Below the pieces are notes generated by a model. That model was not told where the DNA came from and searched no databases. It worked only from the letters and a program-made list of their open reading frames with translations. From assembly GCA_946620335.1 (NCBI GenBank), contig CAMONF010000185.1, positions 1-14,070 of the forward strand: 14,070 bases of DNA, written 5' to 3'. This document shows, one piece after another, positions 1-7,609 of the stretch. This stretch comes from an uncultured Clostridia bacterium (GTDB lineage Bacteria > Bacillota > Clostridia > Lachnospirales > Lachnospiraceae). Every line of letters starts with the position of its first letter. Position 1 is the stretch's first letter. A program made the translations under genes and the position numbers.

Positions 1-3000
1 CAGCAACGTGCATTCACCCAAGGAGGCACCTTTCCAGTCGAGGGTGAGACCCTCGAGCCCCTTCAGTTCATCCTTCAGGGTCACCGCATAGAGCGTGACA
101 TTGCTTGTATTTTTTCCGACGATCCGGTAGCTAATCTGATCGCCCGCCCGGGCACCGTCGATTTTGACCTTGTCCGCTGCCTTCGTGACCTCAATGCCGC
201 CCTCGCGAGGCAGTTCAGTCACGGAATCGTCCTCGTCTGTCACGGTCCTGCCCTCTCCGGTCTCCTCATCTGCCGGCGCTGTGCCGGAAATGACAACATG
301 GTTCAGGACCTCCCCCAGATCAATATCCGCCTGGGTCAGGGCATAGGTGGCTTTCGCCGTGAGGCTCTCACCGGGCAACAGGACGCCCTCACCTTCCGAG
401 GCGCCGCTCCAGTCAACGGAAAGACCTGTAAGACCCTCCAGTTCGTCCGTCAGCGCCACATTTCTCAGCGTCACATTGCCGGTGTTGGTGCCGGTAAAGC
501 TGTAATTGATTGTGTCACCGGGCACAGCTCCGCGGATCACAGTCTTATCCGGAACTTTGGTGACCATAATGGCAGGATCGGCCGGAAGTTCGGTGACTAC
601 CTCGTCCCGTCCGGGATCCAGGGGCCTTCCGTCAGGACCGTCAGCCCGGCCCAGGACTGCATTTTTCACATAGCCGCGGTCGATGTCAGCCTGCGTGATT
701 GCGTAGGCAGCAGTCGCCGTCAGGCTCTGCCCCGGCACGAGGGTATGGTCCTCAGAGGCATAGACAATCTCACCCAGGCCTTCGAGCTCATCCTCAAAGA
801 AGCAGTTGTACAAGGTAACGTTACCGGTGTTGGCCATGGCCAGTGTATAAATGAGAACATCCCCGCACTTTGCCTTATCGATCCGTTCCCGGTCAACAGA
901 CTTGACCACCGTGAAGGCAGGTCTCTGCTCAAGGCCTGTCCCGGCCTCGCCGTCGTCCTCCACCTTCGTCCCCTTCGGTGAGAGGCCCGACGCGACCGCC
1001 TGGTTGTCCACGCGGCCTTTGTTGATATCCGCCTGCGTGACGCTGTAATCCGCCCAAGCCGTGATCGTCTCGCCGGGGAGCAGGACTCCTTCCCCGACTG
1101 AAGCGCCGGACCAGTCATAGGTGAGAGGCCCGATTCCCGCCAGGAAATCTTCTATAGAAACATTGTTCAGTGTAACATTGCCTGTATTTGTCACGGCAAA
1201 AGCATAGGAAATGACATCACCCGGCCGCGCGTCCCGAATCACAGTGCCGTCCGACAAAGTCACCAAGGCTGTGTCCTCTTCCGCCGCGGCCGACAGCTCA
1301 TCGCCCGCCGCTCCGCCATTGTCGTCGGCAGCATTCTCCGCAGTTGTTGTTCCGCTTTCACGTTCCAGTGCACTCGCTTCGACATCATGCCCTTCAGACT
1401 CGGTCTCGGCGCCTGTCATGGCAAAGGGATGCCCGGAGAGAATGCCGACCAATTGAGGGCCGAAGAAGATCTTTTCAGCCCACTTTCCGATGCCTAACTG
1501 GGGCTCCCCGGCAGCCGATTCCTCCACCGCTGCCACAGATTCCGCTTCATCCATACCGCTTGTTCCACGATCGCCGGATGTTTTCGCTTCACCTGCGCCG
1601 CTCGTTCTGCTTTGGGCGGTTGCTTCCGCGCCGTCTTCACTACTCACTACGCTCTCGCTGAGGTTTTGCGCTTCATCTGCGCCGCTCGCTCCGCTCTCGC
1701 TGGCTACTTTCGCATGGCCTGCGCCATTCATTCCGCTCACGTCGGCAGTTTCCGCTTTGCCTGTGTCGTTCGCTCCGTTCTCTCCGGCCGCTTCCGCATC
1801 GCCTGCGCCGCTGATTCCGGTTTCATCGGCCTCTTCCCGCTCACCGGCAGCTTCGCCTGCACGATCTGCTTCCCGTTCGCCGGCCGCTTCGCCTGCACGA
1901 TCTGCTTCCCGCTCACCGGCCGTATTGCCTGCACCGGCTGCCTCTCTTTCTCCGGCTACTTTACTTGCGCCAGCCGTTTCCGATTCATCAGAAGCGTTCC
2001 CGGAATCCTCTCTCACGTCTGTCGCCTCCGGCCCATTCTGCGCATCCTCCGCGCCGGCGCTCTCCGCCTTCCGACCGGTCTCCGCCGGAGTCCCATCCGC
2101 CTTCCGAACGCCGGAAACGGTCTTGATGAGCTCGATCTCCGGAGCTTCCGTCAAAGTCACAGCCGCTGTGTCCTCATCGCTGACGGAAGAGCCGTCCGGG
2201 GCCTTCGCAGTGACAAAAGCCTTGTTCAGGACCTCTCCCGCATCGATGTCTGCCTGCGTCAGCGTGTAAAGCGCAGAGGCTTTGACCGATTCTCCGGGCA
2301 GGAGTCTGCCGGCAGCATCGTCTTCGGGCCACTGAACGGACGGACGGCTGATTTCCTCCAGCGCATCCGTAAGCTCTGTGGCGGTGAGCGTTACGTTGCC
2401 CGTGTTCGTGATCAGGAAGTCAAAGGTCACCTTGTCCCCTGCGCGGGCGCCCGTAAGGATCGGTTCCGGAGTCGTCTTGACGAGAGTGATGCCCGGTGTA
2501 CCGGTCAGGACAGTCTCCGCATCGTCCTCCGCCTGCACCTTTTCTCCCGAAGGCGCCCTGCCGGAAACAGCCGCCTTGTTGACCACCTTCCCGGCGTCGA
2601 TGTCCGCCTGGGTCAGGGCGTAGACCGCCGTCCCCTTCATCTCTTCGCCGGGCAGCAGTCTCTCAAAAGGCCGCTCCCAGGTCAGTCCGGTGATATCCAG
2701 ATCGTCAGACAGGGCAAGCTCTGTGAGGGTCACATCCCCTGTGTTGGCGACCAGGAAGTGGTAGGTCAGCTTGTCACCGGCAGAAGGATCCACCAGAGCT
2801 GTCTGCTCCACGCTCTTTACCAGTGTGATCGCCGGCGAGACCTCGATGGCCGTCTCCGCTTTTGCCTCGGCGGAAACGATGGTGCCGGCCGGGTCTGTGC
2901 CGAAAGCGGTGGCTTTATTGATCACCTCTGCCGCGTCAATATCATCCTGGGTGAGGGCATATCGGGCGGACGCGCTCACGCGCTCGCCAACACTGAGGCA

Positions 3001-4566
3001 CCCTTCTCCGCTGGCGCCGTCAGAGCTCTTCTCCCAGTCGAAGGCAAAGCCGCTTATGGCCAGAGCGTCCTCGATCTTCACCCCCGAAAGGGGAAGATTC
3101 CCGGTATTGACCACTTCAAATGTATAGGTCACCTCATCGCCGGCCTTTGCTCCCTTGATCACTTCCCTGTCGACATGCTTGGTCAGGGAAACGGCCGGCT
3201 CCCCGGGCACATCCGTCCTGACCGGCTGGGAAGCGATGTCCACATCGTTGACGATCGTATGCGCGGTATTCATGACCCGGATCACGGTCCCTCCGTCCGG
3301 CGTCTGCTCCATCGTTCCGCCGGAGAAAGTATCCTGGCGGAGGTCGGCCGAGATCAGAAAACGATAGTCCCCGCAGACTTCAGCGGCATTTTTCGCCGTA
3401 AAAGTGATGGCCGGGCCGTCTGCGTTCACGGTCCACTCCCCGGTCCTGTCTTTATTTTCCCCGTCCAGGACCTGCCAGCGGGCGGTCAGGGGATCCAGCG
3501 CCGGATCCAGGGTGTCGGTGACACAAATGCCGCCGGCCGCGTTGGTCGGGACGACATAGGGGAAGGTCTGAGAGACAGTATAGGTCAGCTTCTCCCCGGG
3601 ACTCGCCACGGACTTGTCAACTGTCTTGTCCGGCCCCTCCCAGTTGGGGTAATTGACCACACTGGTGGAACCTACGACAAAGGCCGCACAGTTGGAGCCT
3701 GTCCAGGCAAAAGTCCCCTCGAGCCCGTAAATGAAAACCGCAAAAGCGGACTTCCGCCAGGCATCCTGCCCGGTCGTGGCAACCGCTGCACGGAAGAGAT
3801 CCAATCCCTCGGAGACGTCCAGCACACAGTCCTTCTGCACATAGGCCTTTCCCCCGAAACCGTTGATGAGCCGGACGCTCTCCGCATAGGTTCCCTCATA
3901 ACGGCTGCCGGCTTTGAAATCCGTCACGTCCGGCCGGTCAACGTCATCGAACCGCAGCATGATGACCGGCTGACCGGAGATTTTCCCCTCAGGGATGAGC
4001 TTCATAGAATAGACGGCCTCCACCCCGGGGTACCCCCCATTCAGCTCCTTCTTGGTCGGCCTCACATTGTCCTCCACGCTGGTGGCCACCATGGCGATGG
4101 ACTCCACAGACCCGTCCTTCGCGATTCCCAGGAATTCCAGGTGGCTGTATCCGGCCTGCTGTTCTTTGCAGTAGACCTTGAGGGACGTAAGGGTGATCTC
4201 CAGGTCAAAAGGAACACCCTCCGTCGTATAGCCGGCATTCTCGTAGCGGATCGACACCGGCTTCTTGAATGTGTAGGTGCCCGCTTTCCCGATTTTCCCG
4301 ATGGGCAGGCAGAAGCGGTACATGTCGGTGGCCGGACTCCAGATGGCCTCCACATCCCCTGACTTCTTATAACTATAGTGGGACAGGTCCGTGATATAGG
4401 CCCCGGACTGGTCATCCGACTCCGTCACCGTGACGCTGCGGATATTGTCCACCTTGACGAGCTCGCGCCCGGCCGCCTGCACCGCCGGTACCCTGCCTGA
4501 AAATGAAAGCACGACACACAAAAGAAGGGCCAGCGCTCTTCTGATTCCTCTGTTCCAATTTCTCAT
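1..4566 (-). CDS. Large secreted surface protein with isopeptide-pilin domain and DUF7507-type repeats (3' end outside window)
   Basis: The frame stays open for 1522 codons from ATG at 4566 to the window edge, with no stop, so the C-terminus (anchor or sorting signal) is not visible. Residues 1-32 form a signal peptide: basic start MRNWNRGIRR, hydrophobic ALALLLCVVLSFSG, likely cleavage after AVQA. Residues ~35-310 are a unique N-terminal region I do not recognise. Residues ~315-450 (PGEKLTYTV, VTDTLDPAL) resemble a fimbrial isopeptide D2 domain. From ~455 come ~115-residue repeats, starting near 455, 580, 693, 812, 1217, 1332 and 1457. Each has an (I/V)xLxK-like strand, GD-x-(I/L/V)-x-Y, NTGNVTL, LLPGE and ALTQADID, which is typical of DUF7507/DUF11 stalk repeats. 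The fourth is split by a ~280-residue low-complexity insert. The second of two ATGs (4566) fits the AGGAGG site better than 4569. It follows the DUF5688 gene by 20 nt. Role as an extended adhesin or stalk is inferred from family knowledge; the ligand is unknown. Confidence 0.92.
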   Translation of the reverse strand, partial: MRNWNRGIRRALALLLCVVLSFSGRVPAVQAAGRELVKVDNIRSVTVTESDDQSGAYITDLSHYSYKKSGDVEAIWSPATDMYRFCLPIGKIGKAGTYTFKKPVSIRYENAGYTTEGVPFDLEITLTSLKVYCKEQQAGYSHLEFLGIAKDGSVESIAMVATSVEDNVRPTKKELNGGYPGVEAVYSMKLIPEGKISGQPVIMLRFDDVDRPDVTDFKAGSRYEGTYAESVRLINGFGGKAYVQKDCVLDVSEGLDLFRAAVATTGQDAWRKSAFAVFIYGLEGTFAWTGSNCAAFVVGSTSVVNYPNWEGPDKTVDKSVASPGEKLTYTVSQTFPYVVPTNAAGGICVTDTLDPALDPLTARWQVLDGENKDRTGEWTVNADGPAITFTAKNAAEVCGDYRFLISADLRQDTFSGGTMEQTPDGGTVIRVMNTAHTIVNDVDIASQPVRTDVPGEPAVSLTKHVDREVIKGAKAGDEVTYTFEVVNTGNLPLSGVKIEDALAISGFAFDWEKSSDGASGEGCLSVGERVSASARYALTQDDIDAAEVINKATAFGTDPAGTIVSAEAKAETAIEVSPAITLVKSVEQTALVDPSAGDKLTYHFLVANTGDVTLTELALSDDLDITGLTWERPFERLLPGEEMKGTAVYALTQADIDAGKVVNKAAVSGRAPSGEKVQAEDDAETVLTGTPGITLVKTTPEPILTGARAGDKVTFDFLITNTGNVTLTATELTDALEEISRPSVQWPEDDAAGRLLPGESVKASALYTLTQADIDAGEVLNKAFVTAKAPDGSSVSDEDTAAVTLTEAPEIELIKTVSGVRKADGTPAETGRKAESAGAEDAQNGPEATDVREDSGNASDESETAGASKVAGEREAAGAGNTAGEREADRAGEAAGEREADRAGEAAGEREEADETGISGAGDAEAAGENGANDTGKAETADVSGMNGAGHAKVASESGASGADEAQNLSESVVSSEDGAEATAQSRTSGAGEAKTSGDRGTSGMDEAESVAAVEESAAGEPQLGIGKWAEKIFFGPQLVGILSGHPFAMTGAETESEGHDVEASALERESGTTTAENAADDNGGAAGDELSAAAEEDTALVTLSDGTVIRDARPGDVISYAFAVTNTGNVTLNNVSIEDFLAGIGPLTYDWSGASVGEGVLLPGETITAWADYSVTQADINKGRVDNQAVASGLSPKGTKVEDDGEAGTGLEQRPAFTVVKSVDRERIDKAKCGDVLIYTLAMANTGNVTLYNCFFEDELEGLGEIVYASEDHTLVPGQSLTATAAYAITQADIDRGYVKNAVLGRADGPDGRPLDPGRDEVVTELPADPAIMVTKVPDKTVIRGAVPGDTINYSFTGTNTGNVTLRNVALTDELEGLTGLSVDWSGASEGEGVLLPGESLTAKATYALTQADIDLGEVLNHVVISGTAPADEETGEGRTVTDEDDSVTELPREGGIEVTKAADKVKIDGARAGDQISYRIVGKNTSNVTLYAVTLKDELKGLEGLTLDWKGASLGECTLL
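1260..2115 (-). other. Low-complexity Ala/Gly/Glu/Ser-rich insert inside the surface protein
   Basis: This segment encodes roughly residues 818-1103 of the surface protein. It separates the first strand of the fourth repeat (IELIKTVSG) from the rest of that repeat (DGTVIRDARPGD onward). Its composition is dominated by A, G, E, S, D and T, with a 12-residue periodicity (AGEREADRAGEA type) in its first third. It is probably disordered. Near residues 1023-1048 it contains a hydrophobic, non-repetitive island (GIGKWAEKIFFGPQLVG). The reading frame is intact throughout, so it is translated as part of the protein. Confidence 0.8.
1814..1957 (-). repeat. 36-bp tandem repeat, about four copies, in coding sequence
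   Basis: Two adjacent 36-bp units at 1850-1885 and 1886-1921 match at 34 of 36 positions. More diverged copies flank them at 1814-1849 and 1922-1957. Each unit encodes 12 residues of the AGEREADRAGEA type. The near identity of the central pair indicates a recent slippage or unequal-exchange duplication. Because the unit is a multiple of three, copy-number changes keep the frame and would alter the length of the insert. Confidence 0.85.
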
Positions 4567-4572
4567 CATGAT

Positions 4573-4578
4573 CCTCCT
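4573..4578 (-). promoter_or_regulatory. Shine-Dalgarno AGGAGG of the surface-protein gene
   Basis: A perfect AGGAGG lies in the 20-nt gap after the DUF5688 stop. It is 3 nt from the ATG at 4569 and 6 nt from the ATG at 4566, which favours the latter as start. Its position just after the upstream stop suggests translational coupling. Confidence 0.8.
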
Positions 4579-4586
4579 CTCCTTCC

Positions 4587-5477
4587 TCACATCATGACCA
4601 GGTCTCTGCCGCGGACGTAGGTATACACATGGTTGGACAAGATCTCCTGGGGCGGCACCTCATTCGCGTTGACCTCCGCCACCAGCTCCGACAGCTCCTC
4701 GAGTGCGATATCCTCCGACGTCGCGACCACAATAAGTTCATGTATGCTGCTGGGAATGATATAGAGATCCGATCCAAGTCTGTCCGCCAGCTCCCGGAAG
4801 GCACCGGGATAAGCGATCACAGCCGCCCCGTAGACCCGTTCCTCATTGCCCGCTATATAAAGGGGCAGATCTTCCTCATCCGGCAGGCCCTCCAAATCCT
4901 CGTCCCCCGACAGGCAGACCAGCGCTTTGGTCATGCTCTCGATCCGGACCGGCTTCACGCGGGGCGTGTTGGCCAGGGCCTTTTCGTACAGGACCTCTTC
5001 GGACAGCCCCAGGCGCACAGCCTCCCGGCTGCGCACAATGGCAGTGGCCTTCCCAATGGAAGGATCCTCCACCTCCACATAATAAATGACAGCCAGGTCC
5101 AGGACCCGCCGATGGGGAACTCCCTTCAAAAAGTCCAGGTTCATGTCATAATTGACCACGCGGAAGAGGACACTGCCGGCGACAGCGTCCGGGTCTGAAA
5201 AGAGGTCGGCCGCGACAGGCCTCTTCACCTGCTTGCGGATATTCTCCGCCAGGATGAGATGGGTCAGCTCCTCCATCGTCCGCCCGTCCAGGTAGAGTTG
5301 GTAGTAGCTGTCCAGATAGATGCTGGGGGCAATATTCTTGTCCCCCTCCATCACAGAGACGGCCCAGAGCGTGAGCCCGTTGTTCTTATGCACCGTAAAA
5401 AGGCGCACAAGGCCCCTATCCCCTACCGCCTCCTGCAGGCGGGAGAGGATTTCATTTTTGAACTGATTGTAATTCAT
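4587..5477 (-). CDS. DUF5688 family protein
   Basis: This 296-residue protein matches my memory of DUF5688, a family of unknown function common in Lachnospiraceae. Features seen are MNYNQFKNEIL at the start, a region around SIYLDSYYQLYLDGRTMEEL, a middle VVNYDMNLDFLKGVPHRRVLDLAVIY-type stretch, and a conserved-looking C-terminal part with YGAAVIAYPGAF and IIPSSIHE. There is no signal peptide or membrane segment, so it is probably cytosolic. The ATG at 5477 has a moderate upstream GAAGGG. It ends 20 nt before the secreted repeat protein, suggesting co-transcription, but no mechanistic link between them is known to me. It lies downstream of the efp terminator and so probably has its own promoter or depends on read-through. 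Family call fairly sure; function unknown. Confidence 0.85.
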   Translation of the reverse strand: MNYNQFKNEILSRLQEAVGDRGLVRLFTVHKNNGLTLWAVSVMEGDKNIAPSIYLDSYYQLYLDGRTMEELTHLILAENIRKQVKRPVAADLFSDPDAVAGSVLFRVVNYDMNLDFLKGVPHRRVLDLAVIYYVEVEDPSIGKATAIVRSREAVRLGLSEEVLYEKALANTPRVKPVRIESMTKALVCLSGDEDLEGLPDEEDLPLYIAGNEERVYGAAVIAYPGAFRELADRLGSDLYIIPSSIHELIVVATSEDIALEELSELVAEVNANEVPPQEILSNHVYTYVRGRDLVMM

Positions 5478-5753
5478 GGAATGTTTTCCCTTCTTTCCTA
5501 TGACCGCAGCCCGAATCGGCCTGAAAATAAAGACCGCCCTCGGGCGCTCCGCCGCATCCGCCCGGAAAAAGGGCCGGATCCGGCGATCAGTGAAGGGATG
5601 TGACCTGGTGGAAGAACAGGAGGATGGTATTAACCGGAAGGAAAAGGAGCCGCCGCATCGCGGAGACCCGTGCGGGGCAGCTTGGCCTTTTTCCTGCGGC
5701 CGACTGCCTTCGCACTGTAAAAAAGAGAAGAATAATAGCAGAAAATTAAGAAA
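5478..5753. other. GC-rich intergenic stretch between efp terminator and the DUF5688 gene
   Basis: I see no convincing gene here. It holds a 12-bp perfect palindrome at 5573-5584 (GCCGGATCCGGC) and a short stem pairing 5653-5657 with 5671-5675. No good -35/-10 pair for the DUF5688 gene was found. The only candidate is an extended -10 (TGCTATTAT, minus strand, 5732-5740) without a recognisable -35. An open plus-strand frame of about 100 codons exists but has no family resemblance and runs into the terminator. Confidence 0.5.
5732..5740 (-). promoter_or_regulatory. Weak candidate extended -10 for the DUF5688/surface-protein operon
   Basis: On the minus strand this reads TGC followed by TATTAT, an extended -10 just past the efp terminator T-tract. 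No TTGACA-like element lies at the right distance, so this is only a tentative promoter for the two downstream genes. Confidence 0.25.
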
Positions 5754-5774
5754 CCCTCCCGCAATGCGGGAGGG
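5741..5774 (-). terminator. Intrinsic terminator of efp
   Basis: On the minus strand a 9-bp perfect stem CCCTCCCGC / GCGGGAGGG with a 3-nt loop (hairpin 5754-5774) is followed by TTTCTTAATTTT. It starts 7 nt after the efp stop codon. This is a classic rho-independent terminator. Confidence 0.93.
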
Positions 5775-5781
5775 TGAATGA

Positions 5782-6339
5782 TTATGCTCTGGAGAGGTAC
5801 TCGCCTGTCCTGGTATCGATCTTGATCACATCGCCGATGTTGACGAAGAGCGGTACGGAGACGGTAGCGCCGGTCTCGACGGTGGCGGGCTTGCTGGCGC
5901 CCTGAGCGGTGTTGCCGGCGAAACCGGGCTCTGTGTCAGTGACCTCAAGCTCTACAAAGAGAGGCGGCTCGATGGCGAAGACGTTGCCGTTGTAGGAGAC
6001 GAACTTGACGATCTCGTTCTCCTTGACATACTTCATGGAGTCGCCGATGGTCTCGGAATTGAGCATGACCTGCTCAAAGTTCTCCGGATCCATGAAATAC
6101 CACAGATCGCCGTCGTTGTAAAGATACTGCTGGTCCTTGCGGTCGATTCTGGCTGCCGGGAACTTTTCTGTCGGGCGGAAGGAGCGCTCAACGACACCGC
6201 CGTTGATGACGTTCTTCATCTTGGTGCGGACGAAGGCAGCGCCCTTGCCGGGCTTGACATGCTGGAATTCAACGATCTGCATGACATTGCCGTCAATCTC
6301 AAGGGTCAATCCATTTTTAAAATCACCTGCTGAAATCAT
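5782..6339 (-). CDS. efp: Elongation factor P
   Basis: EF-P binds ribosomes stalled at polyproline stretches, between the P and E sites, and promotes peptide-bond formation. The 185-residue length is standard. The three beta-barrel domains are recognisable: the N-terminal KOW-like domain with [12 protein letters not shown], the central domain ([20 protein letters not shown]), and the C-terminal OB domain ending in [23 protein letters not shown]. Lys32 in PGKG is the tip lysine that is post-translationally modified in several lineages. No modification gene is visible here. The ATG at 6339 is preceded by GAGGAGG with 7-nt spacing. It has its own promoter (6520-6548) and a terminator, so it is likely monocistronic, although read-through from aroD is possible. 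Confidence 0.98.
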   Translation of the reverse strand: MISAGDFKNGLTLEIDGNVMQIVEFQHVKPGKGAAFVRTKMKNVINGGVVERSFRPTEKFPAARIDRKDQQYLYNDGDLWYFMDPENFEQVMLNSETIGDSMKYVKENEIVKFVSYNGNVFAIEPPLFVELEVTDTEPGFAGNTAQGASKPATVETGATVSVPLFVNIGDVIKIDTRTGEYLSRA

Positions 6340-6354
6340 AAGTAGTCCTCCTCT

Positions 6355-6447
6355 TTATGATAGCCCGCTGCGTCGGCTACTTACGATCGCACGGGATAAT
6401 TCCCAACCTGTCGGCGATATATCGCCCGGGGAAATCTGTTTAGTCAT
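6355..6447 (-). CDS. Possible 30-codon leader ORF upstream of efp
   Basis: An ATG at 6447 opens a 30-codon frame (starting MTKQISPGDI) that ends with TAA at 6355, 15 nt before the efp start and immediately before the efp ribosome site. It lies wholly inside the transcript predicted from the 6520-6548 promoter. Upstream of its ATG there is only a weak purine run (GGCGGACGGA). The sequence has no consecutive prolines and I recognise no family. It may be a chance ORF or a leader peptide coupling translation to efp; nothing in the sequence decides this. Confidence 0.25.
   Translation of the reverse strand: MTKQISPGDISPTGWELSRAIVSSRRSGLS
6413..6426. promoter_or_regulatory. 14-bp perfect palindrome in the efp leader
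   Basis: GGCGATATATCGCC reads identically on both strands. It lies about 90 nt downstream of the predicted efp transcription start. It could be an operator for a dimeric regulator or an RNA stem. A shorter inverted pair, GGGA/TCCC around TAAT (6393-6404), and a TAGCC/GGCTA stem close to the efp ribosome site lie nearby, so the leader may be structured. Confidence 0.4.
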
Positions 6448-6519
6448 GGGATCCGTCCGCCTGAAGGTCTTCAGAAGGGCATACTGCGAACAGGCTGCCC
6501 GAACAGATCACGCATATGT

Positions 6520-6548
6520 ATTTTACTATGAACAGACCCTGAGTTCAA
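6520..6548 (-). promoter_or_regulatory. SigA-type promoter of efp
   Basis: On the minus strand TTGAAC (6543-6548) is followed by a 17-nt spacer and TAAAAT (6520-6525). Expected transcription start is near 6513, giving a leader of about 170 nt before the efp ATG. Both hexamers match 4-5 of 6 consensus bases with ideal spacing. Confidence 0.7.
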
Positions 6549-6724
6549 GCAAAAATAGGGACAGGGGCTGGCTTTCTTTGAAAAAACATGGCTTTTCGGT
6601 TCCCTTTTAGGGCAGTTTTTCCGGGATACAGGCTGTTTTCGCCCTGAAGCGCACGTATCTGGTCGCTTCTTTGTCAGGCAATCATCGGCTGTTTACCCCT
6701 GAAACGTCATCCTGTGTCATCGCG
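6549..6724. other. Intergenic stretch between aroD stop and efp promoter
   Basis: No gene or convincing terminator was found here. It contains a 6-bp inverted pair GAAGCG/CGCTTC (around 6646-6671) without a T-tract on the minus strand. aroD transcripts may therefore continue toward efp. Otherwise I see nothing in this stretch. Confidence 0.4.
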
Positions 6725-7492
6725 TCAGTTCGGCTGCTCCCCGGCAAGCCCCGCATGCTCCTTCAGGAGCAGCGTCCGCATGGTCCGGGCATCGATCTGC
6801 CCCGGCGCGCTGCCCTTCCCGCTGAGGGATGCGAAAGTAAGCGCGCTGCCCCAGCGCTCCCCTTCCACCCGTGTCCGTCTGCCCAAAGGTCCCATAGCGA
6901 TCAGGATCACCAGAATGTCCATGCGATCCGCCGCCTTCCTGGTGAGGGTCAGGATCCGGTCGGCGTCTTCCTGGGACTGGGGCATATAGGCGCCTTTGGC
7001 GACGTCGCCGCCCAGTTCCTCCATGGCCATGAAGTCCCGCAAAATGCACTCATCCGCCGGCGTCTTTCCGAAATCATGCTGGGAGAGAACGGCCGGTATA
7101 CCGGCCTTGTGGGCTTTGTCCAGGATAGAGGCGGTCCTCCCGCAGGCAAGCTCAATGTCGACGAGGTCGATCTGACCGCTGCCTATGGCGGCCGTCAGGA
7201 CAGACACATACTCTTCCTCTGTGCAGTCCCAGGCACCGCCCTCCCGCATGGAGCGCACGGTGAAAAGAATCGGAAGCTCCACAGCCCTCCGAACGGAAGC
7301 GAGAAGGCCCAAAAGAGCGCTTTCGTCAGCCACTCCCTCGAAATGATCCGCCCGAAGCTCGATCAGGTCAGCGCAATCAGCCGCCTCCTCCGCAGCCCGG
7401 ACCGCCGCTTCCACAGTCTTCTCCGTGACAGGCACGGCGATTTTGGGTATTCCTTCTCCCAGAGTCATGTTTCTTACGGTCACTGCTCGCAT
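6725..7492 (-). CDS. aroD: Type I 3-dehydroquinate dehydratase
   Basis: This enzyme dehydrates 3-dehydroquinate to 3-dehydroshikimate through a Schiff base, the third step of the shikimate pathway. Residues matching the known type I active site are all present in the 255-residue product: Glu45 and Arg47 (ELRADHF), Arg80 (FTVRSMREGG), His139 (SQHDFGKTP), the Schiff-base Lys166 (DVAKGAYMPQS), Arg208 (RRTRVEGE), Ser228 and Gln232 (SAPGQI). The start at 7492 is preferred over an in-frame ATG at 7522 because AAGGAG lies 4 nt upstream and the product then begins MRAVTVRN..LGEG..KI, as is usual for the family. It lies 138 nt downstream of the shikimate kinase gene and is probably co-transcribed with it. 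Confidence 0.96.
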   Translation of the reverse strand: MRAVTVRNMTLGEGIPKIAVPVTEKTVEAAVRAAEEAADCADLIELRADHFEGVADESALLGLLASVRRAVELPILFTVRSMREGGAWDCTEEEYVSVLTAAIGSGQIDLVDIELACGRTASILDKAHKAGIPAVLSQHDFGKTPADECILRDFMAMEELGGDVAKGAYMPQSQEDADRILTLTRKAADRMDILVILIAMGPLGRRTRVEGERWGSALTFASLSGKGSAPGQIDARTMRTLLLKEHAGLAGEQPN

Positions 7493-7496
7493 AAAA

Positions 7497-7502
7497 CTCC
7501 TT
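7497..7502 (-). promoter_or_regulatory. Shine-Dalgarno AAGGAG deciding the aroD start
   Basis: AAGGAG on the minus strand lies 4 nt before the ATG at 7492. The alternative in-frame ATG at 7522 has no purine-rich site upstream, so the shorter product is the likelier one. Confidence 0.75.
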
Positions 7503-7536
7503 GCGCCCCCACCTGGGAGCATCTTGCGCGCACAAA

Positions 7537-7568
7537 GGCAGCCGCCGGACTCATGCCGGGCAGCTGCC
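7537..7568 (-). other. Hairpin in the aroK-aroD spacer (distal)
   Basis: The ends GGCAGC and GCTGCC pair (7537-7542 with 7563-7568), and inner CCGG segments can extend the stem. On the minus strand it is followed only by TTTGTG, so it is at best a weak terminator. It may instead be an mRNA processing or stability element. Confidence 0.4.
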
Positions 7569-7585
7569 CTTCATTTCCTGATCTC

Positions 7586-7609
7586 TATGCCGGCCTTTTC
7601 TCCGGCATA
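7586..7609. other. Hairpin in the aroK-aroD spacer (proximal)
   Basis: A perfect 8-bp stem TATGCCGG/CCGGCATA with an 8-nt loop lies 21 nt after the aroK stop. There is no T-tract on the minus side, so it is unlikely to terminate fully. Together with the hairpin at 7537-7568 it makes a structured intercistronic region. Confidence 0.45.

Noticed and set aside
1612..4362. A 916-codon open frame on the plus strand opposite the surface-protein gene
   Set aside because: It is in codon register with the minus-strand gene, whose signal peptide and repeated domains are unmistakable. GC-rich codon use leaves few stops on the opposite strand. The plus-strand translation shows no family features.
5590..5740. 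A small structured RNA such as SRP RNA in the gap before the DUF5688 gene
   Set aside because: A GGAAGGAAAAGGAGC stretch recalled the SRP core, but the conserved GGAAGCAGC-type loop and long helix are absent.
5476..5781. A 101-codon plus-strand open frame in the efp-DUF5688 gap
   Set aside because: It has a basic, low-information sequence, no good ribosome site, and reads through the efp terminator hairpin.
7493..7522. A longer aroD starting at the ATG at 7522
   Set aside because: No ribosome site precedes it, and the extra ten residues are not typical of the family. The ATG at 7492 has AAGGAG upstream and matches the usual N-terminus.
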